Source of the DNA: Bifidobacterium myosotis
GTDB taxonomy: Bacteria; Actinomycetota; Actinomycetes; Actinomycetales; Bifidobacteriaceae
DNA length: 61,990 bases
Direction: 5' to 3'
Assembly: GCF_002259745.1 (NCBI RefSeq)
Contig: NZ_MWWW01000020.1
Location: 1-61,990, forward strand
Numbering within the stretch: the stretch's first letter is position 1; every line of letters starts with the position of its first letter. Shown one piece after another: positions 9,340 through 21,002 of this stretch. Under the pieces are notes generated by a model. The model made no database searches, was not told where the DNA came from, and saw only the letters and a program-made list of their open reading frames with translations. The translations under genes were made by a program, and so were the position numbers.

Positions 9340-10763
9340 TGATCCAAGAAGTCGCGCAGCGTCTGCGAACGGGACGGGTGGCGCAGCTTGGACATGGTCT
9401 TGGATTCGATCTGACGGATGCGCTCGCGGGTCACGCCGTACACGCGGCCGATGTCGTCCAAGGTCTTGGGCTGGCCGTCCTCCAGACCGTAGCGCATCTT
9501 GATGACGCCGGCCTCGCGCGGCGAGAGCGTCTCGAGCACCTGCTTGAACTGCTCCTGCAGCAGCGAGAACGCCACGGCGTCGGACGGGGCGATGGCGTCG
9601 GTGTCCTCGATGAGATCGCCGAACTCGGAATCGCCGTCCTCGCCGAGCGGGGTGTGCAGCGAAATCGGCTCACGACCGTACTTCTGCACCTCCTGAACCT
9701 TCTCGACCGGCATGTCGAGCTCGCGGGCCAGCTCGTCGGGCGTGGGCTCGCGACCGAGGTCCTGCAGCATCTGGCGCTGGACGCGGGAAAGCTTGTTGAT
9801 GACCTCCACCATGTGCACGGGCACACGAATGGTACGGGCCTGATCGGCCATGGCGCGGGTGATGGCCTGACGAATCCACCATGTGGCGTACGTGGAGAAC
9901 TTGAAGCCCTTCTTCCAGTCGAACTTCTCGACGGCGCGGATAAGGCCCAGATTGCCTTCCTGAATCAGATCGAGGAAGAGCATGCCACGGCCGGTGTACC
10001 TCTTGGCCAGGGAGACCACGAGTCGCAGGTTGGCCTCGAGCAGATGGTCCTTGGCCTTCTTGCCGTCGGCGGCGGCCCACTTGAGCTCGCGCTTGCGCTT
10101 GAAGTCCATCTTGTCGCTCTCGGTGTCGAGCAGGTGCTGGGCATACAGGCCGGCCTCGATGCGCTCCGAGAGGTCCACCTCCTGCTCGGCGTTCAGCAGG
10201 CTCACGCGACCGATCTGCTTCAGGTAGTCCTTGACCGGATCCGCGGTGGCGCCCGCGGAGATCACACGACGCTTCGGATTGCCGGCGGGGATGATGTTCT
10301 CATCCTCGTCGTCCGTGTCGGAGACCACGTAGGCGCCCTTCTCCTTGGGCACTTCGGGGGTCTTCGGCTTGGACTCCTCCTCATCCTCGTCGTCCACGTC
10401 CTCATCCTCGAGGTCGTCGTCCTGCTCGTCCTCTTCCTCGGCCAGATCGTCGTCCTCGGCGTCGACGTCGTCCACGTCCTCGTCGAGGTCATCCACGTCG
10501 AGGTCGGCGTCGACGTCGTCCTCATCCTCGTCGAGGTCGTCGTCGAGCTGGGACTTCTCGTCCTTGACCTCGTCCTCGGCGGTGTTCTTGGCGGCCGTCT
10601 TGCGCGTGGTCTTCCGGGCCGGCCCCTTGGTCTCGGTCTTGGCCGACCGTGTGGTCTTGCGCGCGCCGGTCTTGCGCGTCGTGGTCTTGGAGCTGGCCTT
10701 CTTCTCCGTGTCTTCGCTCGAATCGGTTGCCTGCTTGGTTGCCGTCGTTTCCTTCGTGGCCAA
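9336..10763 (-). CDS. rpoD: Principal RNA polymerase sigma factor (sigma-70, RpoD/HrdB type)
   Basis: 475 residues. Region 1.2/2 includes [19 protein letters not shown] and [13 protein letters not shown] (core binding and -10 recognition); the region 4 helix-turn-helix is [20 protein letters not shown] near the C-terminus. It directs RNA polymerase to housekeeping promoters. I place the start at a TTG at 10763 because AGGAGG lies 7 nt upstream and the encoded [10 protein letters not shown] begins naturally; longer upstream starts lack this. The N-terminal 170 residues split into a Lys/Arg/Thr-rich stretch and then a run dominated by Asp and Glu, as in other actinobacterial HrdB proteins. The gene lies upstream of parE on the same strand. 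Confidence 0.93.
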   Translation of the reverse strand: MATKETTATKQATDSSEDTEKKASSKTTTRKTGARKTTRSAKTETKGPARKTTRKTAAKNTAEDEVKDEKSQLDDDLDEDEDDVDADLDVDDLDEDVDDVDAEDDDLAEEEDEQDDDLEDEDVDDEDEEESKPKTPEVPKEKGAYVVSDTDDEDENIIPAGNPKRRVISAGATADPVKDYLKQIGRVSLLNAEQEVDLSERIEAGLYAQHLLDTESDKMDFKRKRELKWAAADGKKAKDHLLEANLRLVVSLAKRYTGRGMLFLDLIQEGNLGLIRAVEKFDWKKGFKFSTYATWWIRQAITRAMADQARTIRVPVHMVEVINKLSRVQRQMLQDLGREPTPDELARELDMPVEKVQEVQKYGREPISLHTPLGEDGDSEFGDLIEDTDAIAPSDAVAFSLLQEQFKQVLETLSPREAGVIKMRYGLEDGQPKTLDDIGRVYGVTRERIRQIESKTMSKLRHPSRSQTLRDFLDQ

Positions 10764-10787
10764 AACTGCTCCTCCTGATCTCTCGCC

Positions 10788-10814
10788 GTGGGCCCATATA
10801 CCATATGGGCCCAC
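10788..10814. promoter_or_regulatory. Perfect 12-bp inverted repeat in the rpoD leader
   Basis: GTGGGCCCATAT (10788–10799) and ATATGGGCCCAC (10803–10814) form a perfect stem with a 3-nt loop, 25 bp before the TTG start. It could be an operator or an RNA hairpin in the rpoD leader. A -10-like element is not certain. Confidence 0.5.
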
Positions 10815-10970
10815 TTCTGGCAAGGGCAAATCGTCAACTATGTGAGTAAACCACCCTCTACGGACGATTATTCCCGCAGCGATCGCGTCGGGACGCCGCC
10901 GGAACCGTGGGAACAGCCCGGCGGCGCGCCTCCGCGTCCGCCATTCGGCCCGTGCCGGGCGTCTATACGA

Positions 10971-11756
10971 CTATCCGCCCATCGAAGGCCTTCCGGTCTG
11001 GCACCATGCGGGCGCCACGCCCCTGTCGGCCGCCGAGAAGATCATCGCGGCCAGCGAACAGTCCTCGTCGAGCAACAGGCATTGCAACGCGAACTCCATC
11101 GCCTTGGGCTCGCCCATCCACCACAGCACGTAGGAGGCCACCGCCAACGGTTGCACGCAGTACGGCACCGGCGCGGCGATGGCCATCTCGAGCATCAGAT
11201 CGACGCCCGTACTGCAACGGTCCATGTCCGGCACGATGCCTTCGTCCTCGAACGCCCACGTCAGCAGCCGGCTCATGGTGCGTTTGGTGCGTGCCTGATG
11301 CGGGCGCGCGGCGAATTCCATCAGCTGGCTTTTCGGACAGTGCCGCTCGTCGATCACCAAGGACAGGATGAGCGCGTCCCGGATCGACAGGGTCTCGCGC
11401 ATCCCTGCCACAAGGGCCATCATCGTGCCACGCTCCACCGGACTGCGGCCGTCCAGCCCCTCGAGCCAGTCGTCCAGGGGCTCGTCCACCCAGTCGGCGT
11501 TGGCCGCCTGAATGCCGCGACGGTGACGGTCCTCGCGGAATTCGGCGACCATGCGCTCAAGCTCGTCGTAGTCGAACGGGTCCATGAACTCCTCCCCGTC
11601 CTCGCATTCGAAGTCCAGATATCGCCCCTGCTCCCGGTATTCGTCGAAGCAACGCTCCTCGGCGCGGGGCCGGCCCGGTCGCGTCTCGCGCGGGCGCCGT
11701 CCGCGGCCGCCGCGTGCGGAAGCGTGCGGTTGCTCGTATGGCATTTCATATGACAT
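10971..11756 (-). CDS. DUF4192-like protein
   Basis: 261 residues, soluble, no transmembrane segment. I start it at the ATG at 11756 because AAGGAGG sits 5 nt upstream. The C-terminal segment (WWMGEPKAMEFALQCLLLDEDCSLAAMIFSAADRG, described here in two parts: WWMGEPKAMEFAL and LDEDCSLAAMI) matches the pattern of actinobacterial DUF4192 proteins, in which an Ala/Leu-rich helix bundle precedes a short tail. The N-terminal third is highly charged with an Arg/Gly/Pro-rich start. The function of DUF4192 is not known. The gene lies upstream of rpoD on the same strand, about 207 bp away. The family call is tentative. Confidence 0.55.
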   Translation of the reverse strand: MSYEMPYEQPHASARGGRGRRPRETRPGRPRAEERCFDEYREQGRYLDFECEDGEEFMDPFDYDELERMVAEFREDRHRRGIQAANADWVDEPLDDWLEGLDGRSPVERGTMMALVAGMRETLSIRDALILSLVIDERHCPKSQLMEFAARPHQARTKRTMSRLLTWAFEDEGIVPDMDRCSTGVDLMLEMAIAAPVPYCVQPLAVASYVLWWMGEPKAMEFALQCLLLDEDCSLAAMIFSAADRGVAPAWCQTGRPSMGG

Positions 11757-11935
11757 GTTGTCCTCCTTGACGACGCATGGTTTGTCGCCCATGCATGGCT
11801 ATGCGCGGCGCCGGTTCTCCGGCCGCGCCCGCCCGGATTGGGGCGTGATGCCCACTATGGCGCGGCAACGGTGATGGCGCCGCTCCGATCCGGTCATGTG
11901 GTTCCAGCTTCGCGGCCCTTGATTTTCCAACGTTC

Positions 11936-11964
11936 TTGTGTTCTCCATACCCTGTGGATAAGTT
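11936..11964 (+). promoter_or_regulatory. Leaderless promoter with an embedded DnaA-box sequence
   Basis: TTGTGT (11936–11941), a 17-bp spacer and TAAGTT (11959–11964) fit a sigma-70 promoter. Only 6 nt separate the -10 box from the ATG at 11971, so the transcript should be leaderless. TGTGGATAA at 11953–11961 is a perfect DnaA-box word overlapping the -10. Confidence 0.6.
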
Positions 11965-11970
11965 AGAGGC

Positions 11971-13083
11971 ATGTGGACAACCGATCATGACCTCGCCATC
12001 ATCGAACCGCGCATCGTCGAACTGGTGCGTGAATTGACGGACGCCCCCGCCACCGGGGCGGTGGCCGTCGCGCTCCGACCGGTGATGGACCAGGTCGTCG
12101 AGCAGGCCGTGGCCTCCAGCGAGGGCGGCAAGCGGCTGCGCGCGCTGCTGACGCTCGCCGCGTTCGACGCGCTGCGGGCAGACACTGCCGCCGACTCTGG
12201 CGACCCAGCCGACTCTGCCGACCCCGAACGCGCGTCGATGGCCGATCTCGCCTGCGCCATCGAAGTGTTCCAGACGGCGGCGCTGGTGCATGACGACATC
12301 ATCGACGAGTCCGATTTGCGCCGCGGCAAGCCGAGCGCCCACCGCGCGCTCGAACATGCCGTGCACAGCGGGGTCATCGGCCGTGGACTCGGCCTGATGC
12401 TGGGCGACATCCTGGCCACCGCGTGCATCGAGATCGCGCGACGCGCATCGCAAGGGCTCAATAACGCGGCATCCATCGACGAGGCGTTCCTCACCATGCA
12501 ACGCGAGGTGGAAATCGGCCAGGTGCTCGATCTGGGCGTGGAGATGACCCCGTTGGATGATCCCGAGGCGCTCGCCGACGCCTCACTCAACGTGTTCCGC
12601 TGGAAGACCGCCAGCTACACCACCATCGCCCCGCTGCTGTTCGCCTTCCTCGCCGCCGGCTTCGCCCCGGAGCGCGCGCGGGCCCACGCGCTGGCCATCG
12701 GCGGGCCGCTGGGCGTCGCATTCCAGTTGGCGGACGATCTGCTGGATGTCATCGGCTCGAGCCGCAACACCGGCAAGCCGGTGGGCGGCGACATCCGCGA
12801 AGGCAAGCGCACGGTGCTGTTGGCCGACGCGTTGGCCGGCGCACGAGCGGACGAGCGGACGGAGCTCCTCGCCATGTTCATGGCATCCCATCGCAGTGAG
12901 GAGCAGGTGGCGCGCGCGATCGCGCTGTTCGAATCCACCGGCGCCATCGAGCGGTCGCGCGCACGCATCGGGAGCCTCTGGCGCGAATCCCGCACGGCCA
13001 TCGCCGCCCTCGGCCTGTCCGGGGAGCGCGAACGGAGGCTGTCCGACGCATGCGCCCGGTTCGTGCCCGAATCGATGCGGTGA
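11971..13083 (+). CDS. Polyprenyl diphosphate synthase (trans-isoprenyl, GGPP/long-chain type)
   Basis: 370 residues. The first Asp-rich motif is VHDDIIDESDLRRG and the second is QLADDLLDVIG, which bind the allylic and Mg2+-chelated diphosphates in trans-prenyl synthases. The N-terminal GGKRLRALLTLAAF matches the isopentenyl-binding motif GGKRxRPxL. The enzyme condenses isopentenyl units onto an allylic diphosphate to supply precursors for prenyl lipids. The promoter looks leaderless and carries a DnaA-box word. It is followed 89 bp later by the kinase gene on the same strand. Product chain length cannot be read from sequence alone. Confidence 0.88.
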   Translation: MWTTDHDLAIIEPRIVELVRELTDAPATGAVAVALRPVMDQVVEQAVASSEGGKRLRALLTLAAFDALRADTAADSGDPADSADPERASMADLACAIEVFQTAALVHDDIIDESDLRRGKPSAHRALEHAVHSGVIGRGLGLMLGDILATACIEIARRASQGLNNAASIDEAFLTMQREVEIGQVLDLGVEMTPLDDPEALADASLNVFRWKTASYTTIAPLLFAFLAAGFAPERARAHALAIGGPLGVAFQLADDLLDVIGSSRNTGKPVGGDIREGKRTVLLADALAGARADERTELLAMFMASHRSEEQVARAIALFESTGAIERSRARIGSLWRESRTAIAALGLSGERERRLSDACARFVPESMR

Positions 13084-13172
13084 ATTCTTCGCAATCCTCC
13101 CCGGCATGCGTAGCCCGGCCCATGTAGACTGAACATGTTCAGCAGTGATTCAAAGGAACCGAACAGCACAAC

Positions 13173-15485
<2,313 letters not shown>

Positions 15486-15495
15486 CCGGTGTGCT

Positions 15496-15527
15496 TTTCC
15501 CTCGGATTCCGCAGATTCCGAGGGAAA
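15496..15527 (+). terminator. Hairpin after the kinase gene
   Basis: TTTCCCTCGGA (15496–15506) and TCCGAGGGAAA (15517–15527) form a perfect 11-bp stem with a 10-nt loop, 10 bp after the stop codon. No extended T-run follows. Confidence 0.6.
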
Positions 15528-15624
15528 TCGATGAATCCGGTAATTGTCGCTTGATTCCGATGGCTCCGATTGTCCATTACTTCGTGATGATGCCAAGACT
15601 TCGTGGGATAATCCTCAGCCAAAT

Positions 15625-15737
15625 GGGACGAAACGTAAGTCAGCGACGATGCCATGTTACGTTTCGTGCCGTTTGACCATGCCAAAACGGGACGAAACGT
15701 AACATCATGTCGTTGGAAAGTTACGTTTCGTCCCGTT
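15625..15737. repeat. Four alternating-orientation copies of a GGGACGAAACGTAAC word
   Basis: The word GGGACGAAACGTAAC occurs forward at 15625–15638 and 15686–15703 and reversed at 15656–15674 and 15720–15737, strictly alternating at 30–34-bp steps. The second pair is a perfect 18-bp inverted repeat with a 16-nt loop; the first has one mismatch. It fills the 338-bp gap between the convergent kinase and plsC genes and would fold into two hairpins on either strand. No gene is visible in this gap. Confidence 0.75.
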
Positions 15738-15823
15738 ATCGTCGGCAAGGCATCGTGACGTCCCCTATCGGATTGCATTGTGGCCCGGCCAAGCGAGCCG
15801 CAAGTCCAAGGAGCCAGACAGAA

Positions 15824-16573
15824 CTACTTGCCAGCCTCCCCGGACTCCGACTCGGCGGTACCGGCATCGGCGGCCTTTGCCTCCTCGGCCTCCTTGGCGG
15901 CCTTGAGCTCCGCCTTGACCTTCTGGGCGTACTCGTTCACGTATTCCTGCCCGCTCATCTCACGAATCGCGGCGGACACACGGTCCGTGAGCGCGCGCAA
16001 ATCGTCGTGCGTGATCTCGTCGGCCGACTTCTTCTCCACATCAATCGGCTTGCCGTATTTGACCTGGGTGCGGCCCTTCTTCGGAATCGTGGTGCCGATG
16101 GGTTGCAGCAGATTCGAGCCGATGATGGCGGTCGGCACAATCGGACAGCCGGTCTCCAGCGCCAGACGTGCCACGCCCGTGTGACCCTTGTACATGCGAC
16201 CGTCGGGGCTGCGCGTGCCTTCGATGTGAATGCCGAACAGGTGGCCGTCCTCGATGATCTCGCGCGCATGCTCAAGCGCACCAAGCGACTTGTTGCCGCC
16301 GGAACGGTCCACCGGGAACACGCCCACGGACGTGAACCACCACTTCTTGAACTTGCCCTTGATGCCCTTGCCCTCGAAATACTCGGCCTTGCCCATGAAG
16401 TGCACCATGCGCGGGCAGGTGATCGGGATGAGCGCATCATCGATGACGGCCAGATGGTTCGCGGCGATGATGGCGCCACCGGTACGCGGCACGTTGTTGA
16501 GGCCCGTGACGGTGGGGCCAAGACGATGACGGGCGATGGGACCGAAGACCTTGACGAAGAACCAGTACAGCAC
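15824..16573 (-). CDS. plsC: 1-acyl-sn-glycerol-3-phosphate acyltransferase
   Basis: 249 residues with the PlsC acyltransferase domain. NHLAVIDD supplies the HX4D catalytic motif; FPVDRSGGNK and IHIEGTRSPDG correspond to the second and third family blocks (glycerol-phosphate and acyl binding). It acylates lysophosphatidic acid to phosphatidic acid at the membrane. I start it at GTG 16573, preceded by AGGGAGGG 9 nt away; the longer frame runs into the divergent gene and its promoter. The C-terminal 35 residues are Ala/Glu-rich. It is convergent with the kinase gene. Confidence 0.88.
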   Translation of the reverse strand: MLYWFFVKVFGPIARHRLGPTVTGLNNVPRTGGAIIAANHLAVIDDALIPITCPRMVHFMGKAEYFEGKGIKGKFKKWWFTSVGVFPVDRSGGNKSLGALEHAREIIEDGHLFGIHIEGTRSPDGRMYKGHTGVARLALETGCPIVPTAIIGSNLLQPIGTTIPKKGRTQVKYGKPIDVEKKSADEITHDDLRALTDRVSAAIREMSGQEYVNEYAQKVKAELKAAKEAEEAKAADAGTAESESGEAGK

Positions 16574-16622
16574 TTGGCGTTTCCCTCCCTGCGCGGTGGG
16601 GCGACAGATTACAGTGGTATAT

Positions 16623-17444
16623 ATGACTGACCTCAACAATACCAACGCGGCTGACGAGCCCACAACACCGATGCCGAATGACGGTGCGAATCCCGGCGAT
16701 TCGGCTGGCGTCCCCGCCGACGGGGATGCTCACACCCCGGCGTCGGGCACCCCCTCGGCCGGTTCCCCCGCCCCGGCTGACCTCGGCAACCTCGACGAGG
16801 CGTGGGCGGCGTTCGAGGCCGAGCACAAGGCCGATCTCCATGACGTGGCCTCCTCGCGGCAGGCCAGGAAGTTCGAAAAGCAGGCGAAGCGCCGCGAGAA
16901 GGAGGCGCTGCTGTCCGTCGACGACCTCGACATGGGTGTGTTCACCGATGACGCAAAGCCGTTGGGAGGCGGGCTGGGCGGCGGCCTGCGCGACCGTCTG
17001 CGCGGCGGCAAGCGCACTTCACGCAACCGCACCGACATCCCGAACGGGGATTCGCACGACGGCGGGGCCGCAGGAAGCACTTGGGGAGACGGGGACAACC
17101 CGCAACGCGGCCCGCGCGATTTCACCGGTAGGAGCTGGCTGGATACGGATGATGTGATGGACCAGTACGATGATGGCGGCTTCACTCCCCCGAACCCGGA
17201 ACTCGGCCCGGTCAGAACGTCCACCGCACTGCTGGTGGCATTGCTGGTCATTGGATTGGCTGGCACCATCGTGATGGTGCTGGTGCCGAGCCTGTACGGG
17301 ATTCCGGTGGTGAGCGCACTGCTCAACATCGCATTCGGGCTGTGCACCATACTCGGCTTGGGAGGGCTCATCGTCAAGGCCCTGAACCGCAAGGACCGCC
17401 CCGGCGACCAGGGCGGCTACTACGACGACGGGGCGAAGGTGTGA
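16623..17444 (+). CDS. Hypothetical membrane protein with two C-terminal transmembrane helices
   Basis: 273 residues, not recognised. The first 70 residues are acidic and Pro/Thr/Ala-rich; residues about 75–100 are Lys/Arg/Glu-rich and could form a coiled coil (RQARKFEKQAKRREKEA). A glycine/Arg stretch follows (GGGLGGGLRDRLRGG). Two hydrophobic helices lie near 200–225 and 228–255, and a Gly/Asp/Tyr tail ends the protein. The ATG at 16623 lies 7 nt after a TACAGT -10 box, so it is probably leaderless. It is divergent from plsC. The hydrophilic N-terminus is probably cytoplasmic. Confidence 0.72.
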   Translation: MTDLNNTNAADEPTTPMPNDGANPGDSAGVPADGDAHTPASGTPSAGSPAPADLGNLDEAWAAFEAEHKADLHDVASSRQARKFEKQAKRREKEALLSVDDLDMGVFTDDAKPLGGGLGGGLRDRLRGGKRTSRNRTDIPNGDSHDGGAAGSTWGDGDNPQRGPRDFTGRSWLDTDDVMDQYDDGGFTPPNPELGPVRTSTALLVALLVIGLAGTIVMVLVPSLYGIPVVSALLNIAFGLCTILGLGGLIVKALNRKDRPGDQGGYYDDGAKV

Positions 17445-17455
17445 GTCCCGCCGTT

Positions 17456-17572
17456 CTTGGCTCCCTTCTCTGAGGGGAGCTGTCAGCGTAGCGGACTGAG
17501 GGGAGTCCGGATATTACCGGAGACCCCCCTCAGTCGTCTTCGACGCCGATCCCCTCAGAGAGGGGAGCCAAG
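17456..17572. repeat. Palindromic GGCTCCC/GGGAGCC repeat element
   Basis: The outer arms 17456–17478 and 17550–17572 are 23-bp inverted repeats with one mismatch, running CTTGGCTCCC… and …GGGGAGCCAAG. The interior repeats CTGAGGGGAG and CCCCTCAGTC words. It lies between two convergent genes and probably terminates both. Confidence 0.72.
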
Positions 17573-17589
17573 CATGGCGCCAGCACGGC

Positions 17590-18909
17590 TCACGATGCGA
17601 AATCGATGGATTCCTGCAGTTCCGCAATCATGCTCTTGGCCGCATCAAGCGACTTGCGCTTGCCGAACACCACATCTTGCTGGTACCGCACGATGACCTT
17701 GTCCAGTTCCGAAGCACCGTTGGGCGTAATCGCCGGGGCGTTCCCCAGCATGGGCTGGATCTTGTCGACGAAGTCAAGTGCCGCCCGATCCGTTCCGTCA
17801 GCCTCGGCGGCCAAAGACTTACGGATATCGTTGTTTGCCGGAATGCCGCGTTCGGTGCCGAGAATCTCACCGGCCTTCGGGTCGTTGAGGAGATAGTCGA
17901 CAAGCATCGCCGCTTCGGCAGGGTGCTGGGACTGTGAGGAAATCGCCCAGTACATACCAGGTTTCAGGTACATGGTCTTCGCACCGGGCTTGACTTGGGG
18001 CATCGGTACGAGCGTCATGTTCTCGGTGCCGGCGGCTTGAGCGTACGGGGTGATCATCGTAGCCTGCGTGATCATCATCGCCTGCCTGCCCTTGCCGAAA
18101 TCACTGTCGTTCATGGCGGCTGCGGTGTTCTCACTCCAACGTTCCGCGCTGCCTTCGATGCCGTTCTTCGCCCAGTCCGCGGGCAGCTGCAGGAATGATG
18201 CAAGCGTTTCGGGGGAAATCGTGATGCGGTTGCCGTCGAACAGCCGCTCGCCGTGCTGACGCGCCCACAACTGCAGGCCGTATCCGTTATTCGGGGCGAT
18301 TGAACCGATATCCTTGCCGCCGGATTTCTCCGTGACCTGCTGCGCGAATGCGGTGAATTCTTCCCAGGTCCAGTTGTCGGTATCCGGCAGGGTGAGTCCG
18401 AGTTCGTCGAGCACATCGTTGTTGACGATGACCCCATACTGGGCGGTGGTCATCGGGACGGCAACTTGTGCACCCTCCACCTGGCCCATAGTCTTCAGTG
18501 AATCATCCATACCGCTCATATCAAGGTAATCAGATGCTTTGCCGAGATCGAGCAACGACCCCATCGATCCGTAGAACGCCAGATACAGCTCATCCATCTG
18601 CATGACGTCCGGCGCGTTGCCGCCTGCGGACTGCACGGCGAGCTTGTCCCAATATCCGGTCCAGTCGGAGTATTCCATATCGACGTGGATGTTGGGATGC
18701 TCCTGCTCGAATCCCTTGACCGCTTCCTCGGTGGCCTTGACGCGGGCGTCGCCGCCCCACCAGCTCAGGCGGATGGTCACATCACCATCCGCCGGCACCA
18801 CCGGCACATCGGACGCGCCGACCGAACTGCCGCATGCAGCCGTGACACACAACGACATCGCCGCCATCACTGCGGCTAGATACTTCTTCCACAAACGCTT
18901 GAACATCAT
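17590..18909 (-). CDS. ABC sugar-binding lipoprotein (family 1 extracellular solute-binding)
   Basis: 439 residues. A lipoprotein signal peptide (KRLWKKYLAAVMAAMSL) ends in the lipobox TAAC with Cys26. The mature part has the family 1 solute-binding pattern, including VTIRLSWWGGDARVKATEE and FEQEHPNIHVDMEYS. It would capture an oligosaccharide outside the cell and deliver it to the two permeases encoded immediately upstream. No ATPase gene is present; bifidobacteria commonly share one MsiK-type ATPase among importers. The start at 18909 has an AAGGA site. The linked GH115 gene suggests glucuronic-acid-substituted oligosaccharides (inference). Confidence 0.88.
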   Translation of the reverse strand: MMFKRLWKKYLAAVMAAMSLCVTAACGSSVGASDVPVVPADGDVTIRLSWWGGDARVKATEEAVKGFEQEHPNIHVDMEYSDWTGYWDKLAVQSAGGNAPDVMQMDELYLAFYGSMGSLLDLGKASDYLDMSGMDDSLKTMGQVEGAQVAVPMTTAQYGVIVNNDVLDELGLTLPDTDNWTWEEFTAFAQQVTEKSGGKDIGSIAPNNGYGLQLWARQHGERLFDGNRITISPETLASFLQLPADWAKNGIEGSAERWSENTAAAMNDSDFGKGRQAMMITQATMITPYAQAAGTENMTLVPMPQVKPGAKTMYLKPGMYWAISSQSQHPAEAAMLVDYLLNDPKAGEILGTERGIPANNDIRKSLAAEADGTDRAALDFVDKIQPMLGNAPAITPNGASELDKVIVRYQQDVVFGKRKSLDAAKSMIAELQESIDFAS

Positions 18910-19023
18910 TGTTGTCCTTCATGATTGGAAATGGTATGGATGCGTGCGGCATCAAGGCGCACCGAGGGAAGGCATACGAAGGTACGTCGACCGAGGGGCA
19001 ACGCGGATGACGCTCCATCCATG

Positions 19024-20007
19024 TCATTTCCCTCCCGTGGTGGCGATTCCCTGAACCAAGTACTTCTGACCGAACGTGAACACCAGGAAGAGCGGAATTA
19101 GCGAGACCACGCTCATCGCGAACATCGGGCCGTAGCTGGACTGGGACTGCGAGTCGATGAACGTGCGCAGCGCGATCGGCACAGTGTACATATCCGGCTT
19201 GGTCAGATACAGCAACTGGCTGAAGAAGTCGTTCCATGTCCAGATGAACGTGAAGACCGCGCAGGTGCCGATGGCCGGCTTCATCAGCGGCAGCAGAATC
19301 TGGAAGAAGATGCGCACATGGCCGGCGCCGTCCAGCTTGGCCGCCTCGTCGAGGTCGCGCGGCAGTCCTCGCAGGAACTGATAGAACAGGAAGGTGAAGA
19401 AGCCGTCCATGGCGAGGAACTTCGGCACGATCAGCGGCACGAACGTGTTGATCATGTGCAACGAGTTCCACATGATGTACTGCGGGATCACAATCACATG
19501 AATCGGAATCATGAGCATGAGCAGCATGAATCCGAACAACACGCCGCGGAACCGGAAGTTCAGTCGAGCGAAAGCGTAGGCGGCCATCGAACAGGTGAGG
19601 ATGTTGCCGATGATGGCGAACACGACGATGATCAGCGAGTTCAGGATGTAACGCCCGAACGGCTGGCTGAGCGCGTTCCATCCGGCGACGTAGTTCTCCC
19701 AGAGCGGATTGGTGACCACCAATCCCATATTCGTGAAGATATCCTCCTGCGGGCGCAACGAGCTGGCAATCATCCACAGGATCGGGTACAGCATGAGGAT
19801 GGCCACGAGCAACACGACAACCTGCTTGGCCACGGCCACGACCACACGGCCGACGCTACGGGCTCGGTTCGGACGCATGCCCGCGCCGGAGCCGAGCTCC
19901 GCATAGGCCGCATTGCCGCGATTGCCTGTGTCCAGCTCGTGAGCGGCGTGGTTCCCATCGGTTTCGCCGGAGCCAATCATGGCGTTCATCGTTGCAACAT
20001 CAGTCAT
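19024..20007 (-). CDS. ABC sugar importer permease (MalG/family 2 type)
   Basis: 327 residues. A polar N-terminal tail of about 60 residues is followed by six transmembrane helices. The EAA loop that contacts the ATPase reads EAAKLDGAGHVRIFFQILLP. Together with the MalF-type permease it would form the channel of an oligosaccharide importer. Its start overlaps the end of the other permease gene by 8 bp, indicating translational coupling. The binding-protein gene follows 114 bp downstream. Confidence 0.9.
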   Translation of the reverse strand: MTDVATMNAMIGSGETDGNHAAHELDTGNRGNAAYAELGSGAGMRPNRARSVGRVVVAVAKQVVVLLVAILMLYPILWMIASSLRPQEDIFTNMGLVVTNPLWENYVAGWNALSQPFGRYILNSLIIVVFAIIGNILTCSMAAYAFARLNFRFRGVLFGFMLLMLMIPIHVIVIPQYIMWNSLHMINTFVPLIVPKFLAMDGFFTFLFYQFLRGLPRDLDEAAKLDGAGHVRIFFQILLPLMKPAIGTCAVFTFIWTWNDFFSQLLYLTKPDMYTVPIALRTFIDSQSQSSYGPMFAMSVVSLIPLFLVFTFGQKYLVQGIATTGGK

Positions 20008-20932
20008 CGTAATGCACCCAGAATTTAGAGAGAGCGAAATTGATTCCGGTCAGCAAGGCCACGATCAGCACCATGATCCATGCCAGCGCGGAGGCGTATC
20101 CCATGCGCAGCGAGGCGAAGCCCTGCTGATAGAGATACAGCGTGTAGAACAGCGTGGAGTCGGAAGGACCACCGGTACCGCCGGAGACCACGTAGGCCTG
20201 AGTGAACGTCTGGAAGGAGTTGATCACGCTCATCACCAGATTGAAAAAGATGATCGGCGAGAGCATCGGCAGGGTGATTGAGCGGAACTGACGCCATTTT
20301 CCGGCACCATCCACGCTGGCCGCCTCATACAGCTCACGCGGAATCTGACGCAAACCAGCAAGGAAGATGACCATTGGCGAGCCGAACTGCCAAACGTGCA
20401 ACGCCATAAGCGTCCAGTTGGCCGTGTCCGGGTTGGCAATCCAAGACATCGACGTGTCGATGCCGAAGATGCCGAGGAACGCGTTGAACAGGCCGTCCGC
20501 ACCGAACACCATCTTCCAGAGCACCGCCACGGCCACTGATCCGCCAAGCATCGACGGCAGGTAGAACGCGGAGCGATAGAAGGCGAGCCCCCTCATGCCG
20601 CGATCAAGCAACACGGCCAGCGCCAATGCGGCGATGAGCTGCAGCGGCACGGAAATAATCACGTAGGTCAGGGTCACCTGCAATGAGCTGATGAATCGCG
20701 GGTCGGCGAGCATGTGCCGGTAGTTCATCAGCCCGACGAACTGCGGCGACTTGATCATGTTGTATTTGGTGAACGAAATCCCCAGCGAGTACAGCATCGG
20801 AATAAGGCTCAGGAACACCGCGCCGATCAGCCACGGTGCCAGAAATCCCAACGCCACCTTGGTGTCGGTCGGCCTGTCTTTCGGCTTATGCCGGTTTTTG
20901 ACCAGCGATCCGAATTCCGTAAACGAACTCAC
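20000..20932 (-). CDS. ABC sugar importer permease (MalF/family 1 type)
   Basis: 310 residues with about six transmembrane helices and the EAA loop EAASVDGAGKWRQFRSITLP. I start it at GTG 20932, which has GGAGGG 6 nt upstream; the longer frame to 21082 would run through the operator array. It is the first gene of a three-gene importer operon (permease, permease, binding protein). The GTTGC-rich site upstream closely resembles one in front of the GH115 gene, so both are probably regulated together. Confidence 0.9.
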   Translation of the reverse strand: MSSFTEFGSLVKNRHKPKDRPTDTKVALGFLAPWLIGAVFLSLIPMLYSLGISFTKYNMIKSPQFVGLMNYRHMLADPRFISSLQVTLTYVIISVPLQLIAALALAVLLDRGMRGLAFYRSAFYLPSMLGGSVAVAVLWKMVFGADGLFNAFLGIFGIDTSMSWIANPDTANWTLMALHVWQFGSPMVIFLAGLRQIPRELYEAASVDGAGKWRQFRSITLPMLSPIIFFNLVMSVINSFQTFTQAYVVSGGTGGPSDSTLFYTLYLYQQGFASLRMGYASALAWIMVLIVALLTGINFALSKFWVHYDD

Positions 20933-21002
20933 GACGTTCCCTCCATGATTCCAGACCTTCATCGGTCGAACATGGCTCAAGGATATGCGAGAGTCCACCG
21001 TC

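Noticed and set aside
9378..10778. Plus-strand frame of about 466 codons rich in Leu, Val and His
   Set aside because: Antisense to rpoD; the biased composition comes from the acidic codons on the other strand.
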